DNA from: Pseudomonas sp. HS6
GTDB lineage: Bacteria > Pseudomonadota > Gammaproteobacteria > Pseudomonadales > Pseudomonadaceae
DNA length: 64,000 nucleotides
Direction of reading: 5' to 3'
Assembly: GCF_023375815.1 (NCBI RefSeq)
Contig: NZ_CP067412.1
Location: forward strand, 2,418,001 to 2,482,000
The translations under genes and the position numbers were made by a program. Position 1 is the stretch's first letter, and every line of letters starts with the position of its first letter. Positions 44,665-52,744 of the stretch are shown here, in pieces. A model generated the notes under the pieces. It saw only the letters and a program-made list of their open reading frames with translations, ran no database searches and was not told the origin of the DNA.

Positions 44665-45288
44665 TCAAGGAGTGCCGTTTCTGCCGAACAAACGGAAGCC
44701 AGGGCGTGCGCTCAAGCGATCATAGTATGCACTGACTGCCGGCAAGTCTGAGTGCGCTAGCGGTGTCTCGAACCAACGGTTCACTGACAGCCCGATCGGT
44801 ATGTCCGCCAGAGAAAACTCGTCGCCGCTGACGTAGGCACCTGTCCTCTGGAGTTGTTGCTCCAGGATTGCCATGTGCGCTGCCCATTGATGAAACCCTT
44901 GCTGTAAAGCATCGGCGTCCTGGTGGGCCGCACTTTTGCGCACCAGTGACATGAATGCATAACCCCAGGACTTGTTGAGGTCCGTAGCCTGCCAGTCGAT
45001 CCATTGGTCGATCCGCGCCCGATGCTGAGGGGCCGAGGGATAAAGGTGCAACGCGTTGTCGCGGTTAGCCAGGTAGCGAATGATCGTGTTCGACTCCCAC
45101 AGCACGAAACCCTCATCGTTAATAACCGGCACCATTGCGTTGGGGTTCAGCGCGATGAATTCGGGGGTGTTCGTATCCCTGAAACCTGAGCCCCAGTCTT
45201 CGCGTTCAAGGACAATCTGCAGCTCTGCGCAGGTCCAGAGTACCTTGCGGACATTGATCGATGACGCCTTGCCAAATACCTGTAGCAT
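44665..45288 (-). CDS. Glutathione S-transferase
   Basis: A 207-residue GST: thioredoxin-like N-terminal domain '[23 protein letters not shown]' with Ser in the catalytic position, '[27 protein letters not shown]' (the cis-Pro and ESxxI glutathione-binding motif), and a helical C-terminal domain containing '[19 protein letters not shown]'. The substrate is unknown. It precedes the AT-rich 45.3-56.3 kb segment. Confidence 0.92.
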   Translation of the reverse strand: MLQVFGKASSINVRKVLWTCAELQIVLEREDWGSGFRDTNTPEFIALNPNAMVPVINDEGFVLWESNTIIRYLANRDNALHLYPSAPQHRARIDQWIDWQATDLNKSWGYAFMSLVRKSAAHQDADALQQGFHQWAAHMAILEQQLQRTGAYVSGDEFSLADIPIGLSVNRWFETPLAHSDLPAVSAYYDRLSARPGFRLFGRNGTP

Positions 45289-45651
45289 TTTATCTCCCTA
45301 TCGTGAACGACCTGGCTGAGGCATCTATGATGCCACTGGCCATTAGGTTAAACGAGCACAACGGTTAATTCGTGTTGTTTAAACATATCGATTGTCTGGA
45401 CAGCGCAGTGTGTTTATAACGTTAATTGCAGTCTGTTTTTGATCGCGGGACCTCTTGATGAAATGCATGTTGAAGCGTGTATTGATGGCTATGTTTCGAT
45501 GTTTGTTTGATATTCCTTTGCCTGCCCGAATGGGCGGGTGTACATCCTTGAAGCAAACGGTTTAAATTTTAGTTTCGTGTATTCGTTAAAGTTGTAAGTG
45601 GGGCGGTGCTTGTTGTCGCCGTCATCGGTATTTATTGCAGGAGCTGTATTG
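45289..45651. other. 363-bp AT-rich gap before the PhzF-like gene
   Basis: This is one of the most AT-rich stretches of the window, with runs such as TTTAAATTTTAG, and probably marks the left edge of the acquired segment. It carries the promoters of the divergent GST and PhzF-like genes. No gene, tRNA fragment or integrase remnant is seen. Confidence 0.55.
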
Positions 45652-46431
45652 ATGCAGATCGCTATTTTTCAAGTAGATGCGTTTGCTTCTCGACCTTTTG
45701 ACGGAAACCCCGCAGCCGTTTGCCCATTGAGCGAATGGTTGCCGGACGAAAAGTTACATGCGATCGCTGCTGAAAATAACCTGTCGGAAACAGCATTCTT
45801 CGTTAAACAGGGCGATCTTTATGAATTGAGGTGGTTCACGCCTCAGGTAGAAGTCGACTTGTGTGGCCATGCGACGTTGGCGGCGGCTTGGGTCATCTTC
45901 AACAAAGTTGGAGACGATGCCCAGGTGCTGCGGTTTTCGACACGCAGCGGCGAGCTTCGAGTTCGGCGTTCCGGTACAGGATTGACGATGGATTTTCCGG
46001 CGAAAGTGCCGGTGCGTTGCGAGCCTCCGCCCGAGTTATTGCCGGCTCTCGGCTTGACCACGGCCGACGTCCTGTCCACTGACGACTTTGTTGTCGTGGT
46101 TTCAGATGAGGCAATTGTCGAGCGCCTGTCCCCAGACTTCGCCAGACTCAAGGGGTTGCCCAAGCGGGGCGTCGTGGTGACAGCCGCAAGTCAGTCGTTT
46201 GATTTTGTTTCGCGTTGGTTCGGTCCGAATGTAGGGGTAAACGAAGACCCTGTCACCGGTTCAGCTCATACATCACTTACGCCTTACTGGGCGCAGACGC
46301 TGGATAAACAGACGCTGAGCGCGCAACAAGGAGGGACCCGCAAGGGGCAGCTGCGCTGCGAGATGGCTGGAGACAGGGTGTTTATCAGCGGTGAGTCGGT
46401 GCTTTACATGGTTGGCGAAATTACCGTGTAG
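45652..46431 (+). CDS. PhzF-family isomerase
   Basis: A 259-residue protein of the PhzF/diaminopimelate-epimerase fold: 'FQVDAFASRPFDGNPAAVCPL', catalytic Glu46 in NLSETAFFV, 'FTPQVEVDLCGHATLAAAWV' and 'NEDPVTGSAHTSLTPYW' in the second half-domain. Such proteins isomerise small molecules; only some act in phenazine synthesis, and no phz genes are near. The start at 45652 has AGGAG upstream. It lies just outside the LuxR gene and is convergent with it, so a role in the quorum-controlled pathway is possible but unproved. Confidence 0.88.
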   Translation: MQIAIFQVDAFASRPFDGNPAAVCPLSEWLPDEKLHAIAAENNLSETAFFVKQGDLYELRWFTPQVEVDLCGHATLAAAWVIFNKVGDDAQVLRFSTRSGELRVRRSGTGLTMDFPAKVPVRCEPPPELLPALGLTTADVLSTDDFVVVVSDEAIVERLSPDFARLKGLPKRGVVVTAASQSFDFVSRWFGPNVGVNEDPVTGSAHTSLTPYWAQTLDKQTLSAQQGGTRKGQLRCEMAGDRVFISGESVLYMVGEITV

Positions 46432-46525
46432 CGCTAATGCGTGGTATGCCGCCGGAACTGCCTTGGGGCAGGTTCTGGCGGCCTGACGATTTCTTTGCGC
46501 CGTACTCGATGTCGAGTGGTCAAAC

Positions 46526-47239
46526 TCAATGGAGCATTCCCAATGCATAAGCTTTCATGGCGGCCTCCACTTTATTGCTGGAATGAAGCTTGCGCATGGC
46601 GTTGACCAGGTGAAATTTCACTGTCCGTTCGTCTATGGACAATATCAGCCCGGTCTCGCAATAGGTTTTACCCGTCGCCGACCACTTCAACGTTTCCACC
46701 TCCCTGGCTGTCAATGACGCACCGACTTCCGGAATGTATTCACTCGCGATGAAGTTGAGCATGGTGGAGTGCGCCAGGTGCGTGATCCACGTGAGCTTGG
46801 CTTCTTTTTCATTCAGCTCCAGCGGCGATACAGGCGTAGCGGATCTGACCAGCGAGAGCATGCCGATGGTGTCATGTTTGGCGCGTGAAGGCGTACACCA
46901 GCCATGGGAAAGTTGATAGTGTCTGGCGTCTTCCCAGAAATGTGGATTGTCCTCAAACGTGTCAGCCGACCAGCACAGGGGTTGACTCTGGGTAAGACCA
47001 TGCTTGACGGTGGGGTCTACAGCGAAATAGTTTTTGCTCTTGTAGGTGTCTTCCCACTGGGGGGAATAGTTCGAGGATAAGTGAAATTTCGGGCTGGAAA
47101 TGGGTAGCGGGAAACGTATGCCGAGAGAGTATTGATCGAACTCGAAAGAGCGAACAACGAAATCAAGTAGCGTGAGCAACCCTTCCTTGGATGTAACGTT
47201 CATGAACAAAGTTAAATAGTGCTCGCGCCAATCAGTCAT
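46526..47239 (-). CDS. LuxR-type acyl-homoserine-lactone receptor/regulator
   Basis: A 237-residue canonical LuxR protein. All six conserved ligand-pocket residues are present: Trp62, Tyr66, Asp75, Pro76, Trp90 and Gly113 (TraR W57, Y61, D70, P71, W85, G113). The HTH of the LuxR/FixJ type carries Glu180, Leu184 and Gly190 ('SLTAREVETLKWSATGKTYC'). The intact pocket argues for a functional AHL receptor, not a solo of altered specificity. It is divergent from the RsaM-like gene across 117 bp. No convincing 20-bp lux box was found by eye. Confidence 0.94.
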   Translation of the reverse strand: MTDWREHYLTLFMNVTSKEGLLTLLDFVVRSFEFDQYSLGIRFPLPISSPKFHLSSNYSPQWEDTYKSKNYFAVDPTVKHGLTQSQPLCWSADTFEDNPHFWEDARHYQLSHGWCTPSRAKHDTIGMLSLVRSATPVSPLELNEKEAKLTWITHLAHSTMLNFIASEYIPEVGASLTAREVETLKWSATGKTYCETGLILSIDERTVKFHLVNAMRKLHSSNKVEAAMKAYALGMLH

Positions 47240-47356
47240 CTTGCTTGCCAGAGTTGTGAGGTGTGAAGGGGGTGTCCAGTTTTTGGGTTGTTGATGCCGT
47301 GATGGTGATTAGTTCATCAAGGCAATAAAAATCTATAAATAATCAGGGTGATTGAA

Positions 47357-47746
47357 ATGCAGTCGTTAGCGCCCGATCAATTGATACGTCTGTCCTATGT
47401 TGAATTGAGTAGTGTGATTTTTCAGCCCTCGCTTGCCTGGGTCGACACCTCTTTGACCGCCGAACTAAAAGAAATCGGACTGCCAGTGGCGTGTGCCGGT
47501 TACAGTGAATGGGAATCTCACGACTTTGCACCAAAACTGAGCATTGGTTGGGCTTGGTTTAAAGCCAGTTTTTCCGGGAAAGTTCTTATAGCACCGGGCG
47601 GGATTAGCTGCAACATTATGTTACGTTCATCGCGTGGTTACGATCTCGGTGTGCAGACCACCCAGGAGTTGATTCTTCTGTGGTTATCTGGGCAGCCTCT
47701 GGAGCGAACTTTGCCCGAGAGTTTGATGCGTGAATACAACGGTTAA
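47357..47746 (+). CDS. RsaM-like (DUF4902) quorum-sensing repressor
   Basis: A 129-residue protein with 'ACAGYSEWES', 'PKLSIGWAWF' and 'NIMLRSSRGYDLGVQTTQELILLWLSGQPL', a pattern I associate with the RsaM/DUF4902 family, whose members lie between luxR and luxI genes and limit AHL production in Pseudomonas fuscovaginae and Burkholderia. Its position between the luxR and luxI genes here fits exactly. AGGGTGA lies before the ATG at 47357; an in-frame GTG at 47348 is possible. RsaM proteins do not resemble known DNA-binding folds, and their mechanism is unresolved. Identification rests on motif memory and context, not on an alignment. Confidence 0.68.
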   Translation: MQSLAPDQLIRLSYVELSSVIFQPSLAWVDTSLTAELKEIGLPVACAGYSEWESHDFAPKLSIGWAWFKASFSGKVLIAPGGISCNIMLRSSRGYDLGVQTTQELILLWLSGQPLERTLPESLMREYNG

Positions 47747-47754
47747 CTGCAAAG

Positions 47755-47861
47755 GGTGCAACCGAGAATATAGTGGTGCAACCCATTGTATTAAATTGAT
47801 GCCGACCTTTGATGAATGAGAGGAAGCGGATCTGCCCTTACTGAAATGAAAAGGTGCAACC
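47755..47861 (+). repeat. Three 9-bp direct repeats GGTGCAACC upstream of luxI
   Basis: GGTGCAACC occurs at 47755-47763, 47775-47783 and 47853-47861, all on the plus strand, in the gap between the RsaM-like and LuxI genes. The first two are exactly 20 bp apart, two helical turns, which favours a bound protein on one face of the DNA. Confidence 0.6.
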
Positions 47862-47878
47862 CTCTGACTCTCGGGTTC

Positions 47879-48007
47879 TCATTGCCTTCCCTGCGCCAGC
47901 GCGTCTGGCTCGCTGGTCGTGGCTGGATGGTCGTACTGGCCAGGCCGGCCTTTCATGACCCGCATCAATATTCTTTTTTGAATACCGTCTAAACTGGCGA
48001 TTGTCAT
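47879..48007 (-). CDS. Possible small ORF (42 aa) antisense in the luxI upstream region
   Basis: An ATG at 48007 preceded by GAGGGGGGC opens a frame for MTIASLDGIQKRILMRVMKG and 22 more residues. The frame continues upstream to at least 48181. This block is GC-richer than its surroundings, so it may be a remnant of other origin. No family is recognised; it may be non-coding. Confidence 0.25.
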   Translation of the reverse strand: MTIASLDGIQKRILMRVMKGRPGQYDHPATTSEPDALAQGRQ

Positions 48008-48143
48008 GCCCCCCCTCAGCCGACAGCGAACGCGGCGGTGGGGTTGATTAGCGGGTCGTCTATCTCGCCGTGCCGGTCTGGCGCCGTTCGCCCCGCTCAT
48101 TGTCAGCTCCGCATAAGGTCCTGGCTCAAGCGCTTCGCCAGGA

Positions 48144-48163
48144 AGCTGCCCTTTTGGGCAGCT
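48144..48163 (+). terminator. Terminator-like hairpin upstream of luxI (possible attenuator)
   Basis: AGCTGCCC-TTTT-GGGCAGCT, an 8-bp perfect stem, is followed by ATTTTGTTC and lies 58 bases before the luxI start. Just upstream, TCCTGGC (48119-48125) and GCCAGGA (48137-48143) form another inverted repeat. It may end the rsaM transcript or attenuate read-through into luxI. The rest of the 475-bp gap has only the direct repeats and the doubtful small ORF. Confidence 0.65.
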
Positions 48164-48221
48164 ATTTTGTTCTGCACTCATGACTTCTAATTCAGGGAAC
48201 TGGATTGGAAGCTGGTGCGGA

Positions 48222-48800
48222 ATGTTAAATATAATAAATGGCAAAACTCAGCAACTTTCTCCTGAGCTTATTTCTGGGCTCGGTCTCTTTCGCTATAAAA
48301 TATTTGTCGAAAAAATGGCATGGCCTCTGCAATGTGAGCCAGGCCTTGAATATGACGAATTTGATCGCGACGACACCCACTATGTAATTGCGCAGGACGG
48401 CAAAGGCCAAGTGTTTGGTTGCGCAAGGCTATTGTCGACAATGAACGACTATTTGCTTGAGCAAGTTTTTCCAGAGTTGATGGGCGATATTCAACTTCCC
48501 AAGTCCCCCGACATCTGGGAGCTTTCCCGTTTTGCCGTCGAGTCGGAAAATTCCGAAACCTCAAATTCGGATCATTGGTTGGATACATGCAGGCTGATGA
48601 AGCAGGTTGTCGCACTTGCCAATAAGCATAACGTCAAACGTCTGATCGCCTTTTCTGCGCTGGGTAACGAACGCTTACTCAGGCGGATGGGGGTGGATGT
48701 TCATCGCGTATCTTCTGCGCAACTCATCGACGGTAAACCAGTGCTGGCCTTCTGGGTCGAAGTTAACGAAAAAACGATCAGCGCCTTGTCGGTTTATTAA
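48222..48800 (+). CDS. LuxI-type acyl-homoserine-lactone synthase
   Basis: A 192-residue AHL synthase with every conserved residue in place: Arg24, Phe28, Trp34, Glu43, Asp45, Asp48, Arg69, Phe83, Glu100 and Arg103 (FRYKIFVEKMAW, EYDEFD, GCARLL, WELSRF). The start at 48222 gives the family's standard numbering, which supports it; a GGAAG/GCGGA site lies upstream. The residue at the Thr143-type position that would favour 3-oxo acyl chains cannot be judged by eye. It is the first gene of the eight-gene operon to 56315, with a 41-base gap to the next gene. Confidence 0.95.
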   Translation: MLNIINGKTQQLSPELISGLGLFRYKIFVEKMAWPLQCEPGLEYDEFDRDDTHYVIAQDGKGQVFGCARLLSTMNDYLLEQVFPELMGDIQLPKSPDIWELSRFAVESENSETSNSDHWLDTCRLMKQVVALANKHNVKRLIAFSALGNERLLRRMGVDVHRVSSAQLIDGKPVLAFWVEVNEKTISALSVY

Positions 48801-48841
48801 GGCGTGAGCCGAGCGGTTATAAAAATACTGAGGAATTAGCC

Positions 48842-49618
48842 ATGATTGTTTATCTGATAGGTGTCGCGTTGGCGGTGCTTGTGCTGGAACAAATTATTCC
48901 AGGATGGAAGTTGCCGAAAGTCAGTACTTGGTTTTTTCGATCCATGACACTTAACATTGTGCAGATCGGTGTGGCGTTATTGGCCGGTGTGTCGTGGAAT
49001 AAATGGATGCAGGGCCATAGCCTGTTTCATCTGTCTGAAAGCTACAGCCCATTGCTGGCAGGGTTCATTGCCTACTTCATCAATACATTCGTGACTTATT
49101 GGTGGCACCGTTGGCGTCATGCGAACAATTTCCTCTGGCGCCTGTTCCATCAAATGCATCACGCCCCACAACGCATTGAAGTGTTCACCTCGTTTTATAA
49201 ACATCCTACCGAAATGGTATTCAACTCGATGCTGGGTAGCGCGGTGGCCTACGTGTTGCTGGGCATTAGCGTGGAAGCCGGTGCGTTCTATGTGATGTTT
49301 GCTGCGTTGGGCGAGATGTTCTATCACTCCAACCTTCGAACACCGCACTGGCTGGGTTACGTTTTCCAGAGACCCGAAATGCACCACGTTCATCACCAGC
49401 GTGATCGCCACGAATGCAACTACAGTGACTTTCCAATTTGGGACATGATGTTTGGGACTTTTGAAAATCCCAAGGAGAATCTTCACCCTCAAGGGTTTTC
49501 CGATAACAGGGAAAACCGGTTTGTCGACATGTTGTTGTTCAAGGACGTCCACGAAGCACCTGCGAGTATGAGTGAGTCTGTTCCTAAATCGATTGAGTCC
49601 GTTGTAAAGCATGGGTGA
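48842..49618 (+). CDS. Fatty-acid hydroxylase / sterol-desaturase superfamily diiron membrane protein
   Basis: A 258-residue integral membrane protein with the His-rich diiron set of this superfamily: His89-x3-His93 (HRWRH), His103-x2-His106-His107 (HQMHH), His162 (YHSN) and His181-His182-x-His184-His185 (HHVHH). Four hydrophobic helices occupy roughly 1-20, 33-50, 72-90 and 130-160. The family hydroxylates or desaturates lipid C-H bonds using O2. The substrate here would be an acyl chain or lipidated intermediate by context. A weak AGGAATTAGCC site precedes the ATG. It ends in a GTGA/ATG junction with the next gene. Confidence 0.9.
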   Translation: MIVYLIGVALAVLVLEQIIPGWKLPKVSTWFFRSMTLNIVQIGVALLAGVSWNKWMQGHSLFHLSESYSPLLAGFIAYFINTFVTYWWHRWRHANNFLWRLFHQMHHAPQRIEVFTSFYKHPTEMVFNSMLGSAVAYVLLGISVEAGAFYVMFAALGEMFYHSNLRTPHWLGYVFQRPEMHHVHHQRDRHECNYSDFPIWDMMFGTFENPKENLHPQGFSDNRENRFVDMLLFKDVHEAPASMSESVPKSIESVVKHG

Positions 49619-49623
49619 ACGAT

Positions 49624-50796
49624 ATGTTTCTTGATATTGATTCGAGATTGAGTCGCGATCTGCTCAAGTGCATCAATTCGGGCATCCCACATGAAGCGTT
49701 GAATGTGCCAAAAGACTCGGAGTCGCTAATTGGGAAGATTGAGGATTTGCGCAATCAGTATGTTGCGTTGCGCAGGTCATTTGGCAACAAGACGCTCCCG
49801 GTTAGTAATTATCTGTTTTACATGATGCTCAAGGATAAATATTCCGAGTTTGATTTCGAGTTGCGTAATAGCAGGGCGCGGGTAGTGACCAATATTCATG
49901 TATTCAAATCCAAAGGACGCATTCCTTCTATTGCCTCCTTGCTGTTATCGGATAGTCACGTGGCGAAATCCGCGCTAGAACTCAAATATGCGACGGTGGA
50001 ACACATGGCGGTATATGGGGCTGCGCTGTCCCGGTTTGTATCCGATGGCGGCTTAATGACTCCGACACGGTCAGCGGTTGAGGGGGCGGTTGCGCAGTTC
50101 CATCACTGTAAAGCGACCAGTCAGCCGTTGACTGTTGTCAGTGCGGTATGCCCGGATTATTCGTACGACCTCACTGCTGAAGGCAAACCTCGGTACACCT
50201 TTACGCATGTGGGGGATCAGCCTGGCTTGGCGGGAACCAAGCTGATCAATACCGATAACGCCTTGACTGCCTTTTCGGCGGCGATAGGTGTCGCGGTGGA
50301 GCATCGATTATTCGGTGGTGAGTTCGAATATATATCGTTCAACAAGAATGCTGGTTCATCCAGTGCGCGCGAAGCGTTTCTGGACAAGGTCAATCGGCAG
50401 CTACTGACCATTGGCAATCAGTTGACGGCACCGGCATCCGTCGGTTCTTTCTTCGAGCTGTGCGGCAATGAAAAGGGCTGGCACGACCAGCATGCAGACA
50501 TCCTGGAACGGTTGCGTGCAGGCGATTATGGTCAGACCGGTCTGAGCCACGAGCAGATGAAAGAAATATTCGAAGCCAGACGTCCGCTGTATTCCAAGTG
50601 GTTTACGGGGCAAAGCGACGAAACAATATGGAATAACTTCCTGTCGCAAGCCGCCGAGTACGCGCTGATGGGGAATATTTTTATCGATAGTTACAAAAAC
50701 TTCGTGGTCCTGGCTGTTGATCATTACAAGATGGAACCGTTCTATTCCTTCTTTGGGCCGGTGGCTGTTTTGTATGTGAAAACGGATTATCTATAG
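49624..50796 (+). CDS. Protein of no recognised family (390 aa), core of the quorum-linked operon
   Basis: A soluble protein with no signal peptide or membrane segment. The first ~100 residues are helical, and the centre looks alpha/beta: strand 'PLTVVSAVCPDYSYDL' with a Cys, then 'ALTAFSAAIGVAVEHRLFGGEFEYISF', resembling a helix-strand unit after a nucleotide- or substrate-binding turn. A later 'KGWHDQHADILERL' and 'LYSKWFTGQSDETIWNNFLSQAAEYAL' are helical. None of the usual motifs (Walker A, adenylation, PLP, SAM, P450) is visible. I considered isonitrile synthase and cyclodipeptide synthase folds but cannot support either. ATG 49624 is used; GTG 49615 overlaps the previous stop. This is the most likely source of novel chemistry in the cluster. 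Confidence 0.8.
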   Translation: MFLDIDSRLSRDLLKCINSGIPHEALNVPKDSESLIGKIEDLRNQYVALRRSFGNKTLPVSNYLFYMMLKDKYSEFDFELRNSRARVVTNIHVFKSKGRIPSIASLLLSDSHVAKSALELKYATVEHMAVYGAALSRFVSDGGLMTPTRSAVEGAVAQFHHCKATSQPLTVVSAVCPDYSYDLTAEGKPRYTFTHVGDQPGLAGTKLINTDNALTAFSAAIGVAVEHRLFGGEFEYISFNKNAGSSSAREAFLDKVNRQLLTIGNQLTAPASVGSFFELCGNEKGWHDQHADILERLRAGDYGQTGLSHEQMKEIFEARRPLYSKWFTGQSDETIWNNFLSQAAEYALMGNIFIDSYKNFVVLAVDHYKMEPFYSFFGPVAVLYVKTDYL

Positions 50797-50815
50797 GCGA
50801 TAGGAAGCTGCCAAT

Positions 50816-52072
50816 ATGAAGCAGGAACTTTTCAAGACACGCTATACGAAATATGGTCATGGCTTTGATGTCAGGGCTACTTATGAGCAACTGCCACTGC
50901 AAGGCTTCTGGACCTGGGTGACCGGAAAGTCGAGTAATAAAAATGCTCCGAAAGCCGCCAAGGAAACATTATTGAAGCCGTGGCAGTTGTTTCTTCAGAT
51001 CAGCTGGGGTTATGCGGTTTTCTTTGCAGCAGTGCTGTTGGGCAATGAGATCCTGCAATCGCAACTTCACTGGGTAGCCAAGGTTGCGTTGTCAATCCCT
51101 CTCATGTGCATGGTGGTCAACCGCCAGCGTGGGCTGCTGCATACGTTTCACTACACGATTCACGGTGCAGGCATTGCTAACAAGAAGTTGGCAAAATTTG
51201 TCTGCAAATGGGTGCTGTCGATGCCGATTCTGCACACCCCGTGGAACAACTACATGAAGCTTCATGTGGGCGAACATCACAGCGTCAATACGTTTTGCAC
51301 CGACAAAGATGTTGATCTGCAGTTCATGGCCAGCCATGGCTTTTACAAAGGCATGAGCGAAACCGAGTACTGGACAAAACTGGTGGTCGCTCCGTTTCAT
51401 CCGATGCGCATTTATGAGCACATCAAATTTCGACTCGAAGTGTGTTTTGTCAACACTGACAGGCACGAAAAAGTCAGCCGTGCGATCTATTGGGCTCTGT
51501 TGCTGACTGCAGTTTATCTGTCCGGGTATTTCACTTCATTCGCTCTGTATTACCTACTGCCGATTTTACTGATCACGCAGTTTTCTTCTTGGATTCAACA
51601 CGTCACTGAACACCTGTGGTTTGCCGAGAATACAACCGGGTTACCCAAGTACCTATTTTACGGGTCGCTCAGTTGGGGGCGTTTCTTTGGTCGTCCATAC
51701 CCGATTGGCTATACCGGTTGGGCTTTTGCCTGGCGTGTTGTGAAGTGGGGGTTGGGCACGCTGTTCATCGATATACCGCTGCGGGTTTTTTCCTTCATGC
51801 AGGACTTGCCCAGCCATGATTTTCACCACCGCAGTCCGGGGGTGAATTTCTGGAGTATCGCGCCCGAGCGAGCGGCTAACGAGGGTCTGGTTTCCCGATT
51901 CGGTCCGATGACTGAAACCTGGAGCATGACCGAGAGCTTCCTGATCCTGCGCGATCACTTGTGCCGCAATGAAAGTGATCCGTTTGGCATTGTTACCTGG
52001 TACCAGAGCAATAAACAGCAACTTGAAACAAGGCCGGCGCGTGAAGCCGCCGCCGTTGAAGCCGCTGCCTGA
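50816..52072 (+). CDS. Membrane fatty-acid desaturase
   Basis: A 418-residue protein of the membrane desaturase/AlkB-like superfamily with four His clusters: His109/112/116 (HTFHYTIH), His150/154/155 (HVGEHH), His262/266 (HVTEH) and His334/337/338 (HDFHH). Hydrophobic helices lie at about 55-80, 85-101, 225-258 and 310-325. It would introduce a double bond, hydroxyl or possibly a terminal alkyne or alkene into an acyl chain. The C-terminal tail is an Ala/Glu-rich extension. It is separated by 19 bases from the previous gene and 28 from the next. Confidence 0.9.
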   Translation: MKQELFKTRYTKYGHGFDVRATYEQLPLQGFWTWVTGKSSNKNAPKAAKETLLKPWQLFLQISWGYAVFFAAVLLGNEILQSQLHWVAKVALSIPLMCMVVNRQRGLLHTFHYTIHGAGIANKKLAKFVCKWVLSMPILHTPWNNYMKLHVGEHHSVNTFCTDKDVDLQFMASHGFYKGMSETEYWTKLVVAPFHPMRIYEHIKFRLEVCFVNTDRHEKVSRAIYWALLLTAVYLSGYFTSFALYYLLPILLITQFSSWIQHVTEHLWFAENTTGLPKYLFYGSLSWGRFFGRPYPIGYTGWAFAWRVVKWGLGTLFIDIPLRVFSFMQDLPSHDFHHRSPGVNFWSIAPERAANEGLVSRFGPMTETWSMTESFLILRDHLCRNESDPFGIVTWYQSNKQQLETRPAREAAAVEAAA

Positions 52073-52100
52073 TAGGCAATTGATAACGAAGGAACGTGAC

Positions 52101-52721
52101 ATGAATATTGTTGAAGTTGCAAAGCGGGAACTGGCGCAGAAAGGTTCGTTTTACTCGCCTGTCAGTGAGTTTGTTTACAGTCAGCGCGACTGGGATGACA
52201 TCAATGAAATCCTCGCCAGCAAGGCGCTGCCGTGGGAACAGGTGTTCATCGGTGATGCGGACGAGCTCAACGACCTGACGGTTGCTCGATTCATGACTGA
52301 CGTTGAGCGGCCCAAACGTGTGAACCAGCCGCTTGCCGATCAGATGATTTCGGTGGTGTGCAACGAGAAGCTGATGCAGTTCGTCTCGGGCCTGCTCGAC
52401 GGGGAAGAGTTTTATATTCGGCGGATGCAAGTCAACAAAATGAAAGATGGCTCTTTCATTGGCAAACATCTGGATGTCGACAGTAATCCCGATTATCTGT
52501 ACTCGATCGTTTTGCAACTCGGCAAGGGTTTTGCCGGTGGTGAGTTCCTGATCTTTAACGAGCAAGGCGAGCAGGTGAATATGATTTACCCCGCGTTGCA
52601 ATCCATCGTCATCACTGATTGCACATTCCCGCATCAGGTGGAATCGGTCACTGAAGGCGAGCGCGTATCGCTGGTGTTTTTTGTCAGCAAGCACGCAGAA
52701 AAAAATCGCCGGGTGGCGTGA
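52101..52721 (+). CDS. 2-oxoglutarate/Fe(II)-dependent oxygenase (prolyl-4-hydroxylase type)
   Basis: A 206-residue double-stranded beta-helix enzyme. The iron triad is His123-x-Asp125 (GKHLDVD) and His178 (FPHQVESV), with Arg188 (GERVSLVFF) binding 2-oxoglutarate, spaced as in P4H-like oxygenases. The N-terminal 'FVYSQRDWDDINEIL' helix region is also typical. It would hydroxylate an amino-acid or acyl substrate. AAGGA precedes the ATG. Its TGA overlaps a GTG of the next frame. Confidence 0.87.
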   Translation: MNIVEVAKRELAQKGSFYSPVSEFVYSQRDWDDINEILASKALPWEQVFIGDADELNDLTVARFMTDVERPKRVNQPLADQMISVVCNEKLMQFVSGLLDGEEFYIRRMQVNKMKDGSFIGKHLDVDSNPDYLYSIVLQLGKGFAGGEFLIFNEQGEQVNMIYPALQSIVITDCTFPHQVESVTEGERVSLVFFVSKHAEKNRRVA

Positions 52722-52744
52722 ATCTTCAGGGTCGGAATTTTGTC

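Noticed and set aside
45652..46431. PhzF-like gene as evidence of phenazine synthesis
   Set aside because: No phzA-G genes are present; PhzF-fold isomerases are widespread outside phenazine pathways.
48119..48143. The TCCTGGC...GCCAGGA inverted repeat as a lux box
   Set aside because: The arms are 7 bp with an 11-bp spacer (25 bp total), whereas a lux box is an ~20-bp dyad with CTG...CAG arms; the repeat also merges with a terminator-like hairpin.
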